From positions 62,001 to 126,000 of the forward strand of contig JAVJSU010000007.1 of the NCBI GenBank assembly GCA_040219275.1: DNA of 64,000 bases. The letters are read 5' to 3'. Origin of the DNA: JAVJSU01 sp040219275. Lineage in GTDB: Bacteria; Chloroflexota; Anaerolineae; Aggregatilineales; Phototrophicaceae. Position 1 is the first letter of the stretch. Each line of letters starts with the position of its first letter. Under the pieces are notes generated by a model, which made no database searches, was not told the DNA's origin, and saw nothing but the letters and a program-made list of their open reading frames with translations. Positions 50,915-59,645 of this stretch are shown here, piece by piece. The position numbers were made by a program, and so were the translations under genes.

Positions 50915-51727
50915 ATGAGAATGGGTACAATTATCAATCGCATTATTAACCCTCTGGGATTTCAGTTGAATCGCATTGTGCCGAGCGCAGGACCACCGCC
51001 TGTTGTTGCGAAGATTCTCTATAAGTTGACAGTGGAAGAACTCCATGATTGTCTGGTGCAGTTTAAATTCACTGATCTTCCAGAGACACCGGGGCGATTG
51101 GACGCATTGCTCAACCTGCAAGGCACAACCATTAGCGAGGCGATGTGGATTTTAAACGGCTTACACAAATCGCTTTCGCTGGAAGGGGATGTGTGTGAAT
51201 TTGGCATCGCACACGGCGCGACTTCTGCGCTTCTCGCCAACGAGATTCGTAATACAGATAAAAATTTGTGGCTGTTTGATTCATTTGAAGGCTTACCCGC
51301 GCCCACCGAAAAAGACAAACTCATTGATGACATTGAGGGTTTGGGGTCGATGGAAGCCTATGAAGGGGTCTATAGCTACGATCAGAATTGGGTACTCGGT
51401 AAGTTAAAGGCGATCAACTTCCCGCGCATTCGCACTAAAATCGTGCCGGGGTTCATTGAGCAATCCATCAAAACAGCGACCTTGCCGGAAAAAGTGTGCT
51501 TCGCCTATATCGATTTCGATTTTTATGAGCCGATTCTTGTGGGGTTAGATTATCTGGCAGAGGCATTAACGCCCGGAGGTTGCGTGGTTGTTGATGATTA
51601 CGGCTATTTCTCTGATGGAGCACAAGCCGCCGTCGATGAATTTGTCGCGAGCCACAAAGACACATTCACGTTAGAAATCCCACCGAAATGGGCGCGTCAC
51701 TTCGCCGTCCTCAGAAAAAACGCCTGA
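50915..51727 (+). CDS. TylF/MycF-family O-methyltransferase
   Basis: 270 residues, AAGGA before the ATG. Core motifs are 'ISEAMWILNGLHKSLSLEGDVCEFGIAHGATSALLA' (SAM motif I), 'LWLFDSFEGLPAPTEKD', 'IRTKIVPGFIEQSI', 'VCFAYIDFDFYEPILVGLDYL', and 'GGCVVVDDYG'. TylF-type enzymes methylate sugar hydroxyls using SAM and Mg2+ bound by the acidic residues of 'DFDFYEP' and 'VDDYG'. Located after the glycosyltransferases, it probably caps or decorates the surface glycan. Confidence 0.92.
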   Translation: MRMGTIINRIINPLGFQLNRIVPSAGPPPVVAKILYKLTVEELHDCLVQFKFTDLPETPGRLDALLNLQGTTISEAMWILNGLHKSLSLEGDVCEFGIAHGATSALLANEIRNTDKNLWLFDSFEGLPAPTEKDKLIDDIEGLGSMEAYEGVYSYDQNWVLGKLKAINFPRIRTKIVPGFIEQSIKTATLPEKVCFAYIDFDFYEPILVGLDYLAEALTPGGCVVVDDYGYFSDGAQAAVDEFVASHKDTFTLEIPPKWARHFAVLRKNA

Positions 51728-51745
51728 TTTTTAAGACAATAATCG

Positions 51746-51788
51746 GGAGGGTAGGTCGCCGTAACTTGGATCGACAGCCCTCCTTTTT
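51746..51788 (+). terminator. Terminator after the methyltransferase
   Basis: Arms GGAGGG and CCCTCC with inner GTCG/CGAC pairing, then five T. It ends the plus-strand glycan run before the convergent minus-strand operon. Confidence 0.7.
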
Positions 51789-51835
51789 GTTTAGCACTTG
51801 CTCTACCCCGTTTATCTTCACCACGATGCGCCAAA

Positions 51836-52687
51836 TTAATTCTTGCGCGGTGAAAGCCGCCGTCCAATCCGCTTCAACATCGCACCCAAGCCTCGCGTCT
51901 TTAATGTATCTAGCGCGATTAACGCCATCGCACGGTAATTGTTTGCCCATGTGATAAGTCTATGAACACGATAACTCCCGCCATAACGCGCAGAAATCAG
52001 CCGATGTTCCTGTTGGATTTTGTCTTGATGTGCTTGCCGTGAAGTTTGCGCGGAATGCAAGCGGATAGTCCCGATGAATCGCTTGACATAGCCGATCTGG
52101 TCGGTGGATTCAAACACACGAATCAACCAATCCCAATCGCCCGTATAGTGCAAGGATGAATCGAAGCCAATCGTATGGTCGCGCAGAAATTGGCGTTTTA
52201 CGAACAGCGAGCAATGCTGAGCGTAGACGACATGCTTGATGAGCCATGTAGAGGGTGACCACGTCAGGGCAATATCGGGTTGTGGCTCGTTTATATGGTT
52301 GATGTAAGCGGTTTTTCCATACGCAAAGTCATAATGGGGATGCTGTGTTAGATAGTCGGCGAGGTCTTGCAATACAGCGTTATCATAGAGGCGGTCATCG
52401 GCGGAAATGACGAGCACATACGTTCCCTGTGCCGCTTCGATTGCCTCATTTTGTGACTCGTATTGCCCTTTGTTTTCGCGTGTCCACCAATGAATGCGCG
52501 GGTCTGTATCGGCATAGCGTTTAATAACCCTGACCGTCGCGCCGTCATCCGTGGAGCCATCATCAACGATGATATGTTCATAATTCTCGTAAGTTTGTGC
52601 TTGCACGCTATCAATTAAGTCTGTTAGATAGCGTGCACCGTTGTACACTGGCGTGATGATGGAAAAAAGTGGGATCGCCCCACTCAT
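51836..52687 (-). CDS. Family 2 glycosyltransferase
   Basis: 283 residues. GT-A motifs: 'FSIITPVYNGARYLTDLIDSVQAQTY', 'IIVDDGSTDDGATV', 'YVLVISADDRL', 'GDWDWLIRVFESTD'. It is only distantly related to the two duplicated GT2 genes on the other strand. Its ATG shares one base with the stop of the dehydratase-epimerase gene (TAATG), so it is the third gene of the RmlD-like/FnlA-like operon and may use the deoxy-amino sugar made there. Confidence 0.92.
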   Translation of the reverse strand: MSGAIPLFSIITPVYNGARYLTDLIDSVQAQTYENYEHIIVDDGSTDDGATVRVIKRYADTDPRIHWWTRENKGQYESQNEAIEAAQGTYVLVISADDRLYDNAVLQDLADYLTQHPHYDFAYGKTAYINHINEPQPDIALTWSPSTWLIKHVVYAQHCSLFVKRQFLRDHTIGFDSSLHYTGDWDWLIRVFESTDQIGYVKRFIGTIRLHSAQTSRQAHQDKIQQEHRLISARYGGSYRVHRLITWANNYRAMALIALDTLKTRGLGAMLKRIGRRLSPRKN

Positions 52688-53733
52688 TATGCCTTCTCTC
52701 CCATTTGATGCTCGGTGATGTATTCATGGAGTAAACTACGCAAATCTTCAGCGTTCAGGCTGGTGTTTGCAGATGAATATTCGCCTTCGATGGCGGGCTT
52801 ATCCAGCGGTTCGTCGATCAATTCCGGTAACATCGGGCGGATCACATAATAACCGTCGCGTTCGGTGGTGCGATAGGCTTCTTCATCAGAGAGCAGACTT
52901 TCGTGAATTTTCTCGCCCGGACGAATGCCTGTGACCTTAATTTCAATATTGCGCCCATTGATGAGCGCCGTCGCTAGATCAGTGATGAGCGCGGCGGGAA
53001 CCTGCGGGATATAGGTTTCGCCACGTTTTGCAGAATTGATGGCGGCGAAGACTGTATCCACCGCTTTATCCAGACTGAGCAAGAAACGCGTCATCGTGGG
53101 ATCAGTAATCGTCACCGGTCCACCATTGGCGATTTGATCGAGAAACAGCGGAACGACAGACCCGCGTGAGGCGATCACATTACCATAACGCACGGCGACC
53201 AGACGGGTATCGCTCTGCATGTTGCCTTCAATGATGATGCGCTCCATGATGGCTTTCGTCATGCCCATCACGTTGATCGGCTTGCAGGCTTTGTCTGTGG
53301 AAAGCGTGACGACTGTTTCTACGTTGGTTTCGTTCGATTGAATGGCATCCACCAGATTCTGTGCGCCGAGTACGTTGGTCTGTACTGCCTGACCGGGGAA
53401 GTATTCACAGGTCGGGACTTGCTTTAGCGCCGCGGCGTGTATGACGACATCTGCCTCACGGACTGCCGCCAATACAGAGCGCCCGTCGCGGATGTCACCG
53501 ATGCGAAAACGCAGTAAGCGCTTAAAATTATCGAAGATGGTTTCGTCCGTCGCCGCTTCACGGTTGATGTAGGACAAGCGCATGTAATGTTGTTTGGCTT
53601 CATCACGCGAGAATACAGTGATGCTTTTGGGTTGTCCCATTTCACCGGAAAGCAGGCGCTTAACCACCACCTGTCCGAAAGAACCGGTCCCGCCTGTTAC
53701 CAGAATACGTTTATTTTCTAAGGGTAATGCCAT
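52687..53733 (-). CDS. FnlA/CapE/WbvB-type UDP-GlcNAc 4,6-dehydratase/5-epimerase
   Basis: 348 residues, an extended SDR of the FlaA1/CapD short branch. Cofactor motif 'ILVTGGTGSFGQVVVKRLL'; 'VIHAAALKQVPTCEYFP' and 'VMGMTKAIMER' (Met in place of the usual catalytic Tyr ahead of Lys) are diagnostic of inverting dehydratases. FnlA/CapE convert UDP-GlcNAc to a UDP-4-keto-6-deoxy-L-HexNAc. It lies 10 nt after the RmlD-like gene and joins the following GT2 gene. Confidence 0.92.
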   Translation of the reverse strand: MALPLENKRILVTGGTGSFGQVVVKRLLSGEMGQPKSITVFSRDEAKQHYMRLSYINREAATDETIFDNFKRLLRFRIGDIRDGRSVLAAVREADVVIHAAALKQVPTCEYFPGQAVQTNVLGAQNLVDAIQSNETNVETVVTLSTDKACKPINVMGMTKAIMERIIIEGNMQSDTRLVAVRYGNVIASRGSVVPLFLDQIANGGPVTITDPTMTRFLLSLDKAVDTVFAAINSAKRGETYIPQVPAALITDLATALINGRNIEIKVTGIRPGEKIHESLLSDEEAYRTTERDGYYVIRPMLPELIDEPLDKPAIEGEYSSANTSLNAEDLRSLLHEYITEHQMGEKA

Positions 53734-53743
53734 CGTCGTTTAC

Positions 53744-54628
53744 CTATGTTTTCCATTCGTCATAAGGGGTGGTGTCGTCTGCCATTGTTTGGATCATCGT
53801 TTGCCATGCGGGGGGAGTATACCCCGTTGCCTGACGAAAGCGACTGCTATCAAGGCTACGATCAATTTTTACCGACTCATCGGCTTCGATCTCAATAGTT
53901 GCATCAAAAGCGGTGTTCACCAGCTTAAGCAACTCATATTTGTTGATGGGATCAGACGATACCTGATACAAGCCACTTAAATCAGGGTGATCGTCAAGAA
54001 GTGTGCTGATTATTTTTGCCATTTCCAACGTCGTGAAGCCGGTATAAATGGCGTTTGAAAAGCCACGCACCGCGCCTTTTTGCCCGCGATTGCTTAAAAA
54101 CCATTCCACCAGACCACTTGCCGTCGACAGTTCGCGCCCGATGATGGATGTTCTGAGCGTCAGCGCGCCCGGTGCATCGACTTCGCCGAGGTGCTTGCTA
54201 CGTCCATAGAGGTCTTCTGCGTTGGCGGGCATGTCTTCACTATACATGGAACCGCGCCCGTTAAACACACAATCCGTACTGATATGAATGAGGCGACTAT
54301 CGCTTGCCTGACTCAGTTGGGCGAGTTGATGCGGAAAAAGTGAATTGATCTTAATGCTGATGATCGGATTTTTGGCGGTTTTGAGTTGCTTGATGATGCC
54401 AATGCAATTGATAATCACGTCCGGTTTGACCTGTGCGACAGCGCCAATCACCGTGTCAAAATTATCTGCATCCACACCACCGATAATGCGGTCGGTATCA
54501 AACAGCCCGAAACGCCGATAGATCGACGGGTTGCTCCGTGCGGTTGCATACACCTCATAGCGGGGCGCAAATTGCTGATAGAGCTTATGACCCAGCATAC
54601 CGGCGACACCCAGAATTAAGACCCGCAT
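53744..54628 (-). CDS. RmlD-like SDR reductase (WbvR-type candidate)
   Basis: 294 residues from the ATG at 54628, with AAAGGA and AGAGGA upstream. The open frame reaches 54805, but the Rossmann strand starts at 'MRVLILGVAGMLGHKLYQQF'. Other motifs: 'PDVIINCIGIIKQL', 'ISTDCVFNGRGSMYSE', 'DLYGRSKHLGE' (Y-x3-K). It lacks the C-terminal cupin of WbjC/FnlB. A cupin-free reductase paired with FnlA and a 2-epimerase fits the L-rhamnosamine to L-quinovosamine route (WbvB/WbvR/WbvD); L-FucNAc cannot be excluded. Confidence 0.88.
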   Translation of the reverse strand: MRVLILGVAGMLGHKLYQQFAPRYEVYATARSNPSIYRRFGLFDTDRIIGGVDADNFDTVIGAVAQVKPDVIINCIGIIKQLKTAKNPIISIKINSLFPHQLAQLSQASDSRLIHISTDCVFNGRGSMYSEDMPANAEDLYGRSKHLGEVDAPGALTLRTSIIGRELSTASGLVEWFLSNRGQKGAVRGFSNAIYTGFTTLEMAKIISTLLDDHPDLSGLYQVSSDPINKYELLKLVNTAFDATIEIEADESVKIDRSLDSSRFRQATGYTPPAWQTMIQTMADDTTPYDEWKT

Positions 54629-55023
54629 TCCTCTTCCTTTGTTTGTTGCACAGAAGATCATGACCGCGTTTGATAAACGGGAATTTTCTGGCAATTCTTC
54701 GCACATCTGCCACGTAGGATACAGTTCGCTTTCAGGATTTTCAAGTGTAAGGACATCCACCCGATCTCGTGTTGTCGGCATTACACATGACGCTTTAGCG
54801 CACATTCAGGAAACGATGGGGCGAGGGTGTAAAACATAAACCATTTTGGAATTGCTCATGCTATTCTCAAGTAATGTGTGATATACTGCCTGAAGTACAT
54901 GCTTCAGTCGTACAGGCTTGAGACGATATTCGCCTTTAATTCCTCCGGCGTTAAATGCCCCTATCACACTCGCGGTAAATTGAATTGCATGTACAATTCG
55001 CTTTTTATCCATATTGAGGCTAC
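54629..55023. other. Divergent intergenic region with promoter and leader hairpin of the helicase gene
   Basis: 395 nt. It holds an extended -10 (TG-A-TATACT, 54879-54887) about 137 nt before the helicase ATG, and a perfect stem CTGAAG-TACATG-CTTCAG (54890-54907) at the expected 5' end of that transcript. A minus-strand frame at 54806-55012 is not convincing as a gene. Confidence 0.55.
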
Positions 55024-56391
55024 ATGCAATTTCAAGACTTGAAGCTAGTTGATCCTTTGTTACGCGCGCTTAGTGCTGAAGGATACACAGAACCAACACC
55101 TATTCAGGAACAAGCTATTCCCCACGCTTTAGAGGGGAAAGATTTAATCGGTTGCGCCCAAACCGGCACGGGTAAAACCGCCGGCTTCGCGTTGCCCATC
55201 ATTCAACGTCTTATCGCCAATGGCGGTAATCGCAAATATCGTGCCATTCGCGCCCTGATTCTGTCCCCAACCCGTGAACTCGCTTCACAAATTGGCGATA
55301 GTTTCCATGCGTATGGGCGTTACACTGACCTTAAGCACACCGTTGTCTTCGGTGGCGTAGGGCAACATTCACAGGTTAAAGCCATCAAGCGCGGCGTAGA
55401 CATTCTGGTGGCAACACCGGGGCGTTTGCTCGACTTGATGAATCAGGGTGTTATTCGCCTTGATCGCTTAGAGATTTTCGTGCTGGACGAAGCAGATCGT
55501 ATGCTGGACATGGGGTTCATCCATGATGTGCGCCGTGTGCTCAAAGTTCTGCCGACAAACCGTCAAACCATGTTATTTTCCGCCACCATGCCGCAGGACA
55601 TTCAAGACCTTGCGGATACCATGTTGACCAATCCGGTTAAGGTAGAAGTGACCCCGCAAGCAACCACTGTTGATAAGATCACACAGTCGGTTTACTATGT
55701 GGAAAAGCAGGACAAACGTGCTCTGCTGGAACATCTGCTACTGGATGACAATGGCATCAAACGTGTGCTGGTGTTCACCCGTACCAAGCACGGTGCAAAC
55801 CGTCTGGCGGAACAACTGGAACGCGCCAAGATCAAATCCGAAGCCATTCACGGCAATAAGTCACAGACCGCACGCGAACGCGCCCTGAGCGCCTTCAAAT
55901 CCGGTAAGGTGCGTGTGCTGGTGGCAACAGACATTGCTTCACGTGGTATTGATGTCGATGATGTAACACACGTCATCAACTTTGATCTGCCGAACGAACC
56001 GGAATCCTACGTACATCGTATCGGGCGTACTGCCCGTGCAGGTGCGGAAGGTATCGCCTATTCTTTCTGTGATGTCGATGAACGTAAATTCCTGAAAGAC
56101 ATTGAAAAGCTCATTCGTTTGAATGTGCCGGTTGTGGAAGAGCATCCTTATGTCTCTACCATTCCGATGTCGGTCAAGGGGTCGGGTGGTGGTAATAACC
56201 GCCGCAATTCTGGCTCCCGCGGGAATCGTCGTAACTTCGGACGCAACAGCAATGGGGGTGGTGGTGAAAACCGCAACCGTCAGCAACGTAGCGCCGGTGG
56301 ACGTAAGAATAATTCTGGACGCAACAGTGAAGGACGCAGTAGCGAACATGATCGCTCACGTTCTGCACAGGGCAACAGCGGAAAGAACTAA
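55024..56391 (+). CDS. DEAD-box RNA helicase (RhlE-type)
   Basis: 455 residues. Helicase motifs: Q-motif 'PTPIQEQAIPHAL', motif I 'AQTGTGKT', Ia 'PTRELA', II 'LDEADRMLDMGF', III 'SAT', and VI 'HRIGRTARAG'. The C-terminal ~75 residues are low-complexity, rich in Gly, Asn, Arg and Ser ('NRRNSGSRGNRRNFGR'), typical of RNA-binding tails that aid ribosome assembly or cold adaptation. The long 5' leader with a terminal stem fits post-transcriptional or cold control. GAGG precedes the ATG. Confidence 0.96.
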   Translation: MQFQDLKLVDPLLRALSAEGYTEPTPIQEQAIPHALEGKDLIGCAQTGTGKTAGFALPIIQRLIANGGNRKYRAIRALILSPTRELASQIGDSFHAYGRYTDLKHTVVFGGVGQHSQVKAIKRGVDILVATPGRLLDLMNQGVIRLDRLEIFVLDEADRMLDMGFIHDVRRVLKVLPTNRQTMLFSATMPQDIQDLADTMLTNPVKVEVTPQATTVDKITQSVYYVEKQDKRALLEHLLLDDNGIKRVLVFTRTKHGANRLAEQLERAKIKSEAIHGNKSQTARERALSAFKSGKVRVLVATDIASRGIDVDDVTHVINFDLPNEPESYVHRIGRTARAGAEGIAYSFCDVDERKFLKDIEKLIRLNVPVVEEHPYVSTIPMSVKGSGGGNNRRNSGSRGNRRNFGRNSNGGGGENRNRQQRSAGGRKNNSGRNSEGRSSEHDRSRSAQGNSGKN

Positions 56392-56427
56392 ACTTTCGCT
56401 AAAGCCAAACCAATCGTAACACTTCTA

Positions 56428-56460
56428 AGGACGTACCTGTAATGGTGCGTTCTTTTTTTT
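56428..56460 (+). terminator. Intrinsic terminator after the helicase gene
   Basis: Arms AGGACGTACC and GGTGCGTTCT (two G-T pairs) with a 6-nt loop, then eight T. Confidence 0.85.
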
Positions 56461-56584
56461 GTTGATAGTCATGCAATCGTCAGGGAAGCGTCAGGTTCGC
56501 ATCACCTTCCGCTGATCTAATTCTTATATTTGGGCGTTACAATTATGAAACAAAACTTGTAACATAACCTATAAGGAGTGGATC

Positions 56585-57994
56585 ATGAGACGCTTATCAC
56601 TCATTCCCGCGCTACTGTTGCTATCTGCCCTCCTCTTTACCCTTGGTGGACAGACCACACAAGCGCAACAAAACGCACAATGGAAATTAGAGTTTTTCAG
56701 TAATCCTTATCTCACCGGAGATGTGGTGCTGGAACAACGGACGCAATCACTCGGCATTGATTGGGGTGCAGGGTCGCCGGGGACGGGCGTACCATCCGAT
56801 AACTTTTCCGCCCGTATTTCGACGGATATTTTTCTGACCGCGGGCACATATCGCTTTTACATGCTGGCGGATGATGGCGCACATCTGTATGTGGACTTTC
56901 AATCCTATATCAATACTTTTGAAGACCCGCGTCCGGGTGAAGTCCTGACCGCCGATGTAACCGTGCCGACGGGCGTTACCCACATTCAGATTGACTATCG
57001 TGAATTTGACTATAACGCCTATATCTACGTGGATTGGCGCAACCTTGCCGATAATCCAACCGGACCGACATTCCCTGTGCCGACACGGCAACCTGTCGCC
57101 ACGACGGGCTGGACGGCGGAATATTACACCAATAACAACCTTTTCGGCTCACCGACTGCGATTCTGACTGAAACCATTCCCCGTTATGATTGGGGTACAG
57201 GCTCACCATTGCCCACCATGCCTGCTGATAATTTCTCTGCACGCTGGAGCAGTGTCCAATTTTTGGAAGCCGGTACCTATGAATTCAATGCCCGCGCTGA
57301 TGATGGTATCCGCGTAACGATTGATGGCATCCGCTATGTTGATGCGTGGGGTCCGGCGACCAATCAGAGCTATGCACGGCAGTTGACCCTGTTGCAGGGC
57401 AGTCACAATTTCATCATCGAATACTATGAGGCGCAGGGTGTGGCATTCGTTGATTTTTCGCTGGATCGCATCAACACATCCACCGATCCGGTAACGCCTG
57501 CGCCAACCACGGGAGCATATCTGATTGTTGATACGGGACGCTTAAACGTGCGTGATCAGCCTAATCCAATAACTGGTAATCAGTTAACGCGTATCAGCGA
57601 TGGCGAAAATTATACCATCGTGGGGCGAAATGCCGATACAACATGGTGGCAGATTAACGTCAACGGGTTGATCGGCTGGGTGAGCGCCAATTATGTGGAC
57701 GCTTTCAACGTGCAAAATGTGCCGATCACCGATGGTACCGCCGTGACCAGTCCGCCGCCTTCAACGGGAGTTTCTGTGACGGCGGTGGCAAACCTGAACA
57801 TTCGCGCCGCACCGGGCATCCGTAACGCGCTGATCGGGCGCATCCCCGGCACATCCTCAGCGTCGGCATTAGGGCGTAATCAGAATGCCTCGTGGGTACA
57901 GGTGAATTACAACGGGATAGTCGGTTGGGTGAGTTCCGCGTATGTACGCTTCCCATCAGGCACGTCCATCAGCAACTTGCCGATCACCGGCTAA
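56585..57994 (+). CDS. Secreted PA14-PA14-SH3b-SH3b protein (paralogue 2)
   Basis: 469 residues with signal peptide (to about 'TTQAQQ') and AAGGAG before the ATG. Two PA14-like domains ('FFSNPYLTGDVVLE', 'FSARISTDIFLTAGTYRFYMLADDGAHLYVDF'; 'YYTNNNLFGSPTAIL', 'FNARADDGIRVTIDG') and two SH3b domains ('RLNVRDQP', 'WWQINVNGLIGWVSANYV'; 'NLNIRAAPG', 'VQVNYNGIVGWVSSAYV'). As in the protein at 17386, each SH3b ends with a 'VPITDG' or 'LPITG' tag. It is likely displayed on or bound to the cell envelope and binds carbohydrate. Confidence 0.9.
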   Translation: MRRLSLIPALLLLSALLFTLGGQTTQAQQNAQWKLEFFSNPYLTGDVVLEQRTQSLGIDWGAGSPGTGVPSDNFSARISTDIFLTAGTYRFYMLADDGAHLYVDFQSYINTFEDPRPGEVLTADVTVPTGVTHIQIDYREFDYNAYIYVDWRNLADNPTGPTFPVPTRQPVATTGWTAEYYTNNNLFGSPTAILTETIPRYDWGTGSPLPTMPADNFSARWSSVQFLEAGTYEFNARADDGIRVTIDGIRYVDAWGPATNQSYARQLTLLQGSHNFIIEYYEAQGVAFVDFSLDRINTSTDPVTPAPTTGAYLIVDTGRLNVRDQPNPITGNQLTRISDGENYTIVGRNADTTWWQINVNGLIGWVSANYVDAFNVQNVPITDGTAVTSPPPSTGVSVTAVANLNIRAAPGIRNALIGRIPGTSSASALGRNQNASWVQVNYNGIVGWVSSAYVRFPSGTSISNLPITG

Positions 57995-58019
57995 TATCAG
58001 CACGATTCACTATAACTAG

Positions 58020-58049
58020 AAACAGGACGACACCTATCGTCCTGTTTTT
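58020..58049 (+). terminator. Intrinsic terminator after the PA14/SH3b gene
   Basis: Arms AAACAGGACGA and TCGTCCTGTTT with a 6-nt loop, then T run. Confidence 0.88.
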
Positions 58050-58154
58050 GTGTCTGTATACCGGATTTCACTTTACACATTTCACTTTGCACTTGGAAGT
58101 CCCTTCAACTTGTGGTTAAATTTCCTGAAACGAAATGAAAGAATCGACTCGCAA

Positions 58155-58952
58155 ATGGCAATTGATTACATCATCGGCTACGACTGTATTCCCAAACAAA
58201 CCCTCACACCGGAAGGCATTCTGGAACGCTTAAAAGGCGAACAACGCGCCCTCAAGATCATCGACCTGTTCCGCAAAAATGGGGATGACCGCCCACCGAG
58301 CCAGATGGGGTTTGAATTTACGCGCAACACACCGGAAGGCGTAGAAGAAACGCAGGTCATTGTGGTGCAGGAGTTGCTGGACGAAGCGGCAGAATTACAT
58401 CCGCTAGAAGCGCATTGTCTGGGCTGTCCGGCGAATCGCACCGGAGAACGCTTCGGTTGTATGGGCTTCATCGAGTATCCAATTTCACGACAGGCGGAAA
58501 GCTGGCTATTAGACCGTCTGCCTGTGCCGGATGAACCGCTTATCTGGTTACTGTTGAAGCAGGGCGTGCAGGAATTTCAATATGATGGTGGCACAGTGAA
58601 GCGGTTACGTGCAGATAGTGATGCCTATTTTGAGGAACGCATGGTGCTATCGCGTCGTCTGGGCGAATTTAGCATCGACGCGAATCAGCTTTTTGAGATG
58701 ATCTTCGCGGTGGGCAATATTCAACCGAATCACGCCGCGTTATTGTTGCTGTTCATGGGGGCGATTAACCGCGATCTTGAAGCCGACACGATTATGCACA
58801 TTACGCCGCCACCGCCGGACGTAAACACGCGCTTCCCGTTCATCCTCACCGATGAAGACGGCGACGACAAAACGATCCTTGAGTTGAAGGCATTTTTCCG
58901 CGCTATGTATATGGCATGGTCGCTCAATGTGCCGCTTAAGTTGGATGTATAA
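58155..58952 (+). CDS. Conserved-looking cytoplasmic protein, unknown function, with Cys motif
   Basis: 265 residues from the ATG at 58155 ('MAIDYIIGYDC'); the open frame continues upstream into the terminator and is not credible there. Three closely spaced cysteines occur in 'HCLGCPANRTGERFGC' (near residue 97-112), a possible metal site. The C-terminal half is helical with a hydrophobic stretch 'HAALLLLFMGAI'. I do not recognise the family. The MOSC gene begins 3 nt after the stop, so the two probably form an operon. Confidence 0.75.
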   Translation: MAIDYIIGYDCIPKQTLTPEGILERLKGEQRALKIIDLFRKNGDDRPPSQMGFEFTRNTPEGVEETQVIVVQELLDEAAELHPLEAHCLGCPANRTGERFGCMGFIEYPISRQAESWLLDRLPVPDEPLIWLLLKQGVQEFQYDGGTVKRLRADSDAYFEERMVLSRRLGEFSIDANQLFEMIFAVGNIQPNHAALLLLFMGAINRDLEADTIMHITPPPPDVNTRFPFILTDEDGDDKTILELKAFFRAMYMAWSLNVPLKLDV

Positions 58953-58955
58953 GTC

Positions 58956-59594
58956 ATGGATGTTATCAGTTTAAACATTGGCAAACGACAGGCGATCAAG
59001 GCGAAATCGGGTACAACTGGTATCTATAAACGACCATTATCTACATCCGTAATCATTAACGAACAGGGCGTAGAAGGGGATGTGATTGTAGATGTAGAGC
59101 ATCATGGTGGCGTTGATCAGGCAGTTTATATTTATGGAATGCCAGATTATGAATGGTGGTCAGCGGAACTTAAGCGGGACTTACAGCCCGGTACATTCGG
59201 GGAAAATATCACTATTTCCGAACTGGAAAGCGCGACACTATACGTCGGAGATCAACTTCAACTTGGGACAGTCATACTAGAAGTGACCACCTCACGTATC
59301 CCATGTGTGACATTGGCAGAGCGGATGCAGGATGCTCAATTTGTCAAAAAATTTACAAATGCAAGACGATATGGTGCGTATTGTCGCGTACTTCAAGCGG
59401 GGCAGGTTCAAATTGGGGATGCGGTATCGCTCATTCCATATGCAGGTGAGAAAGTCGGCATCAATGAATTGGCAGATGCCTTTATGAGAGGTGGTCTCTC
59501 GCAGGAGCAGTTGCATCGTCTTTTAAGTGTGCCGCTCGCCATCCGAGCGCGAATTCATCACGAAAGTAAGTTGAATCCCGATCCAAAAAAATAA
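58956..59594 (+). CDS. MOSC domain protein (YiiM-like)
   Basis: 212 residues. YiiM-type features: 'SGTTGIYKRPLSTSVIINEQGVEGDVIVDVEHHGGVDQAVYIYG', 'PGTFGENITISELESATLYVGDQLQLGTVILEVTTSRIPCVTLAERM', and 'GAYCRVLQAGQVQIGD'. The conserved MOSC cysteine is in 'IPCVTL'. MOSC proteins handle molybdenum-cofactor sulfur; YiiM reduces N-hydroxylated compounds with a molybdenum cofactor. Partner proteins are not present. The preceding cysteine protein may be functionally linked. Confidence 0.9.
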   Translation: MDVISLNIGKRQAIKAKSGTTGIYKRPLSTSVIINEQGVEGDVIVDVEHHGGVDQAVYIYGMPDYEWWSAELKRDLQPGTFGENITISELESATLYVGDQLQLGTVILEVTTSRIPCVTLAERMQDAQFVKKFTNARRYGAYCRVLQAGQVQIGDAVSLIPYAGEKVGINELADAFMRGGLSQEQLHRLLSVPLAIRARIHHESKLNPDPKK

Positions 59595-59624
59595 AAACCC
59601 TTTATCACACTCGATAAAGGGTTT
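59595..59624. terminator. Bidirectional terminator between convergent genes
   Basis: Perfect arms AAACCCTTTATC and GATAAAGGGTTT with a 6-nt loop. It separates the MOSC gene from the minus-strand LysM/LTD gene. Confidence 0.88.
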
Positions 59625-59645
59625 CGTATGTAAAAAGTTGTTTTA

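Noticed and set aside
54806..55012. A 68-residue minus-strand frame between the RmlD-like and helicase genes
   Set aside because: It lies antisense across the helicase promoter and leader and has no ribosome site or family match.
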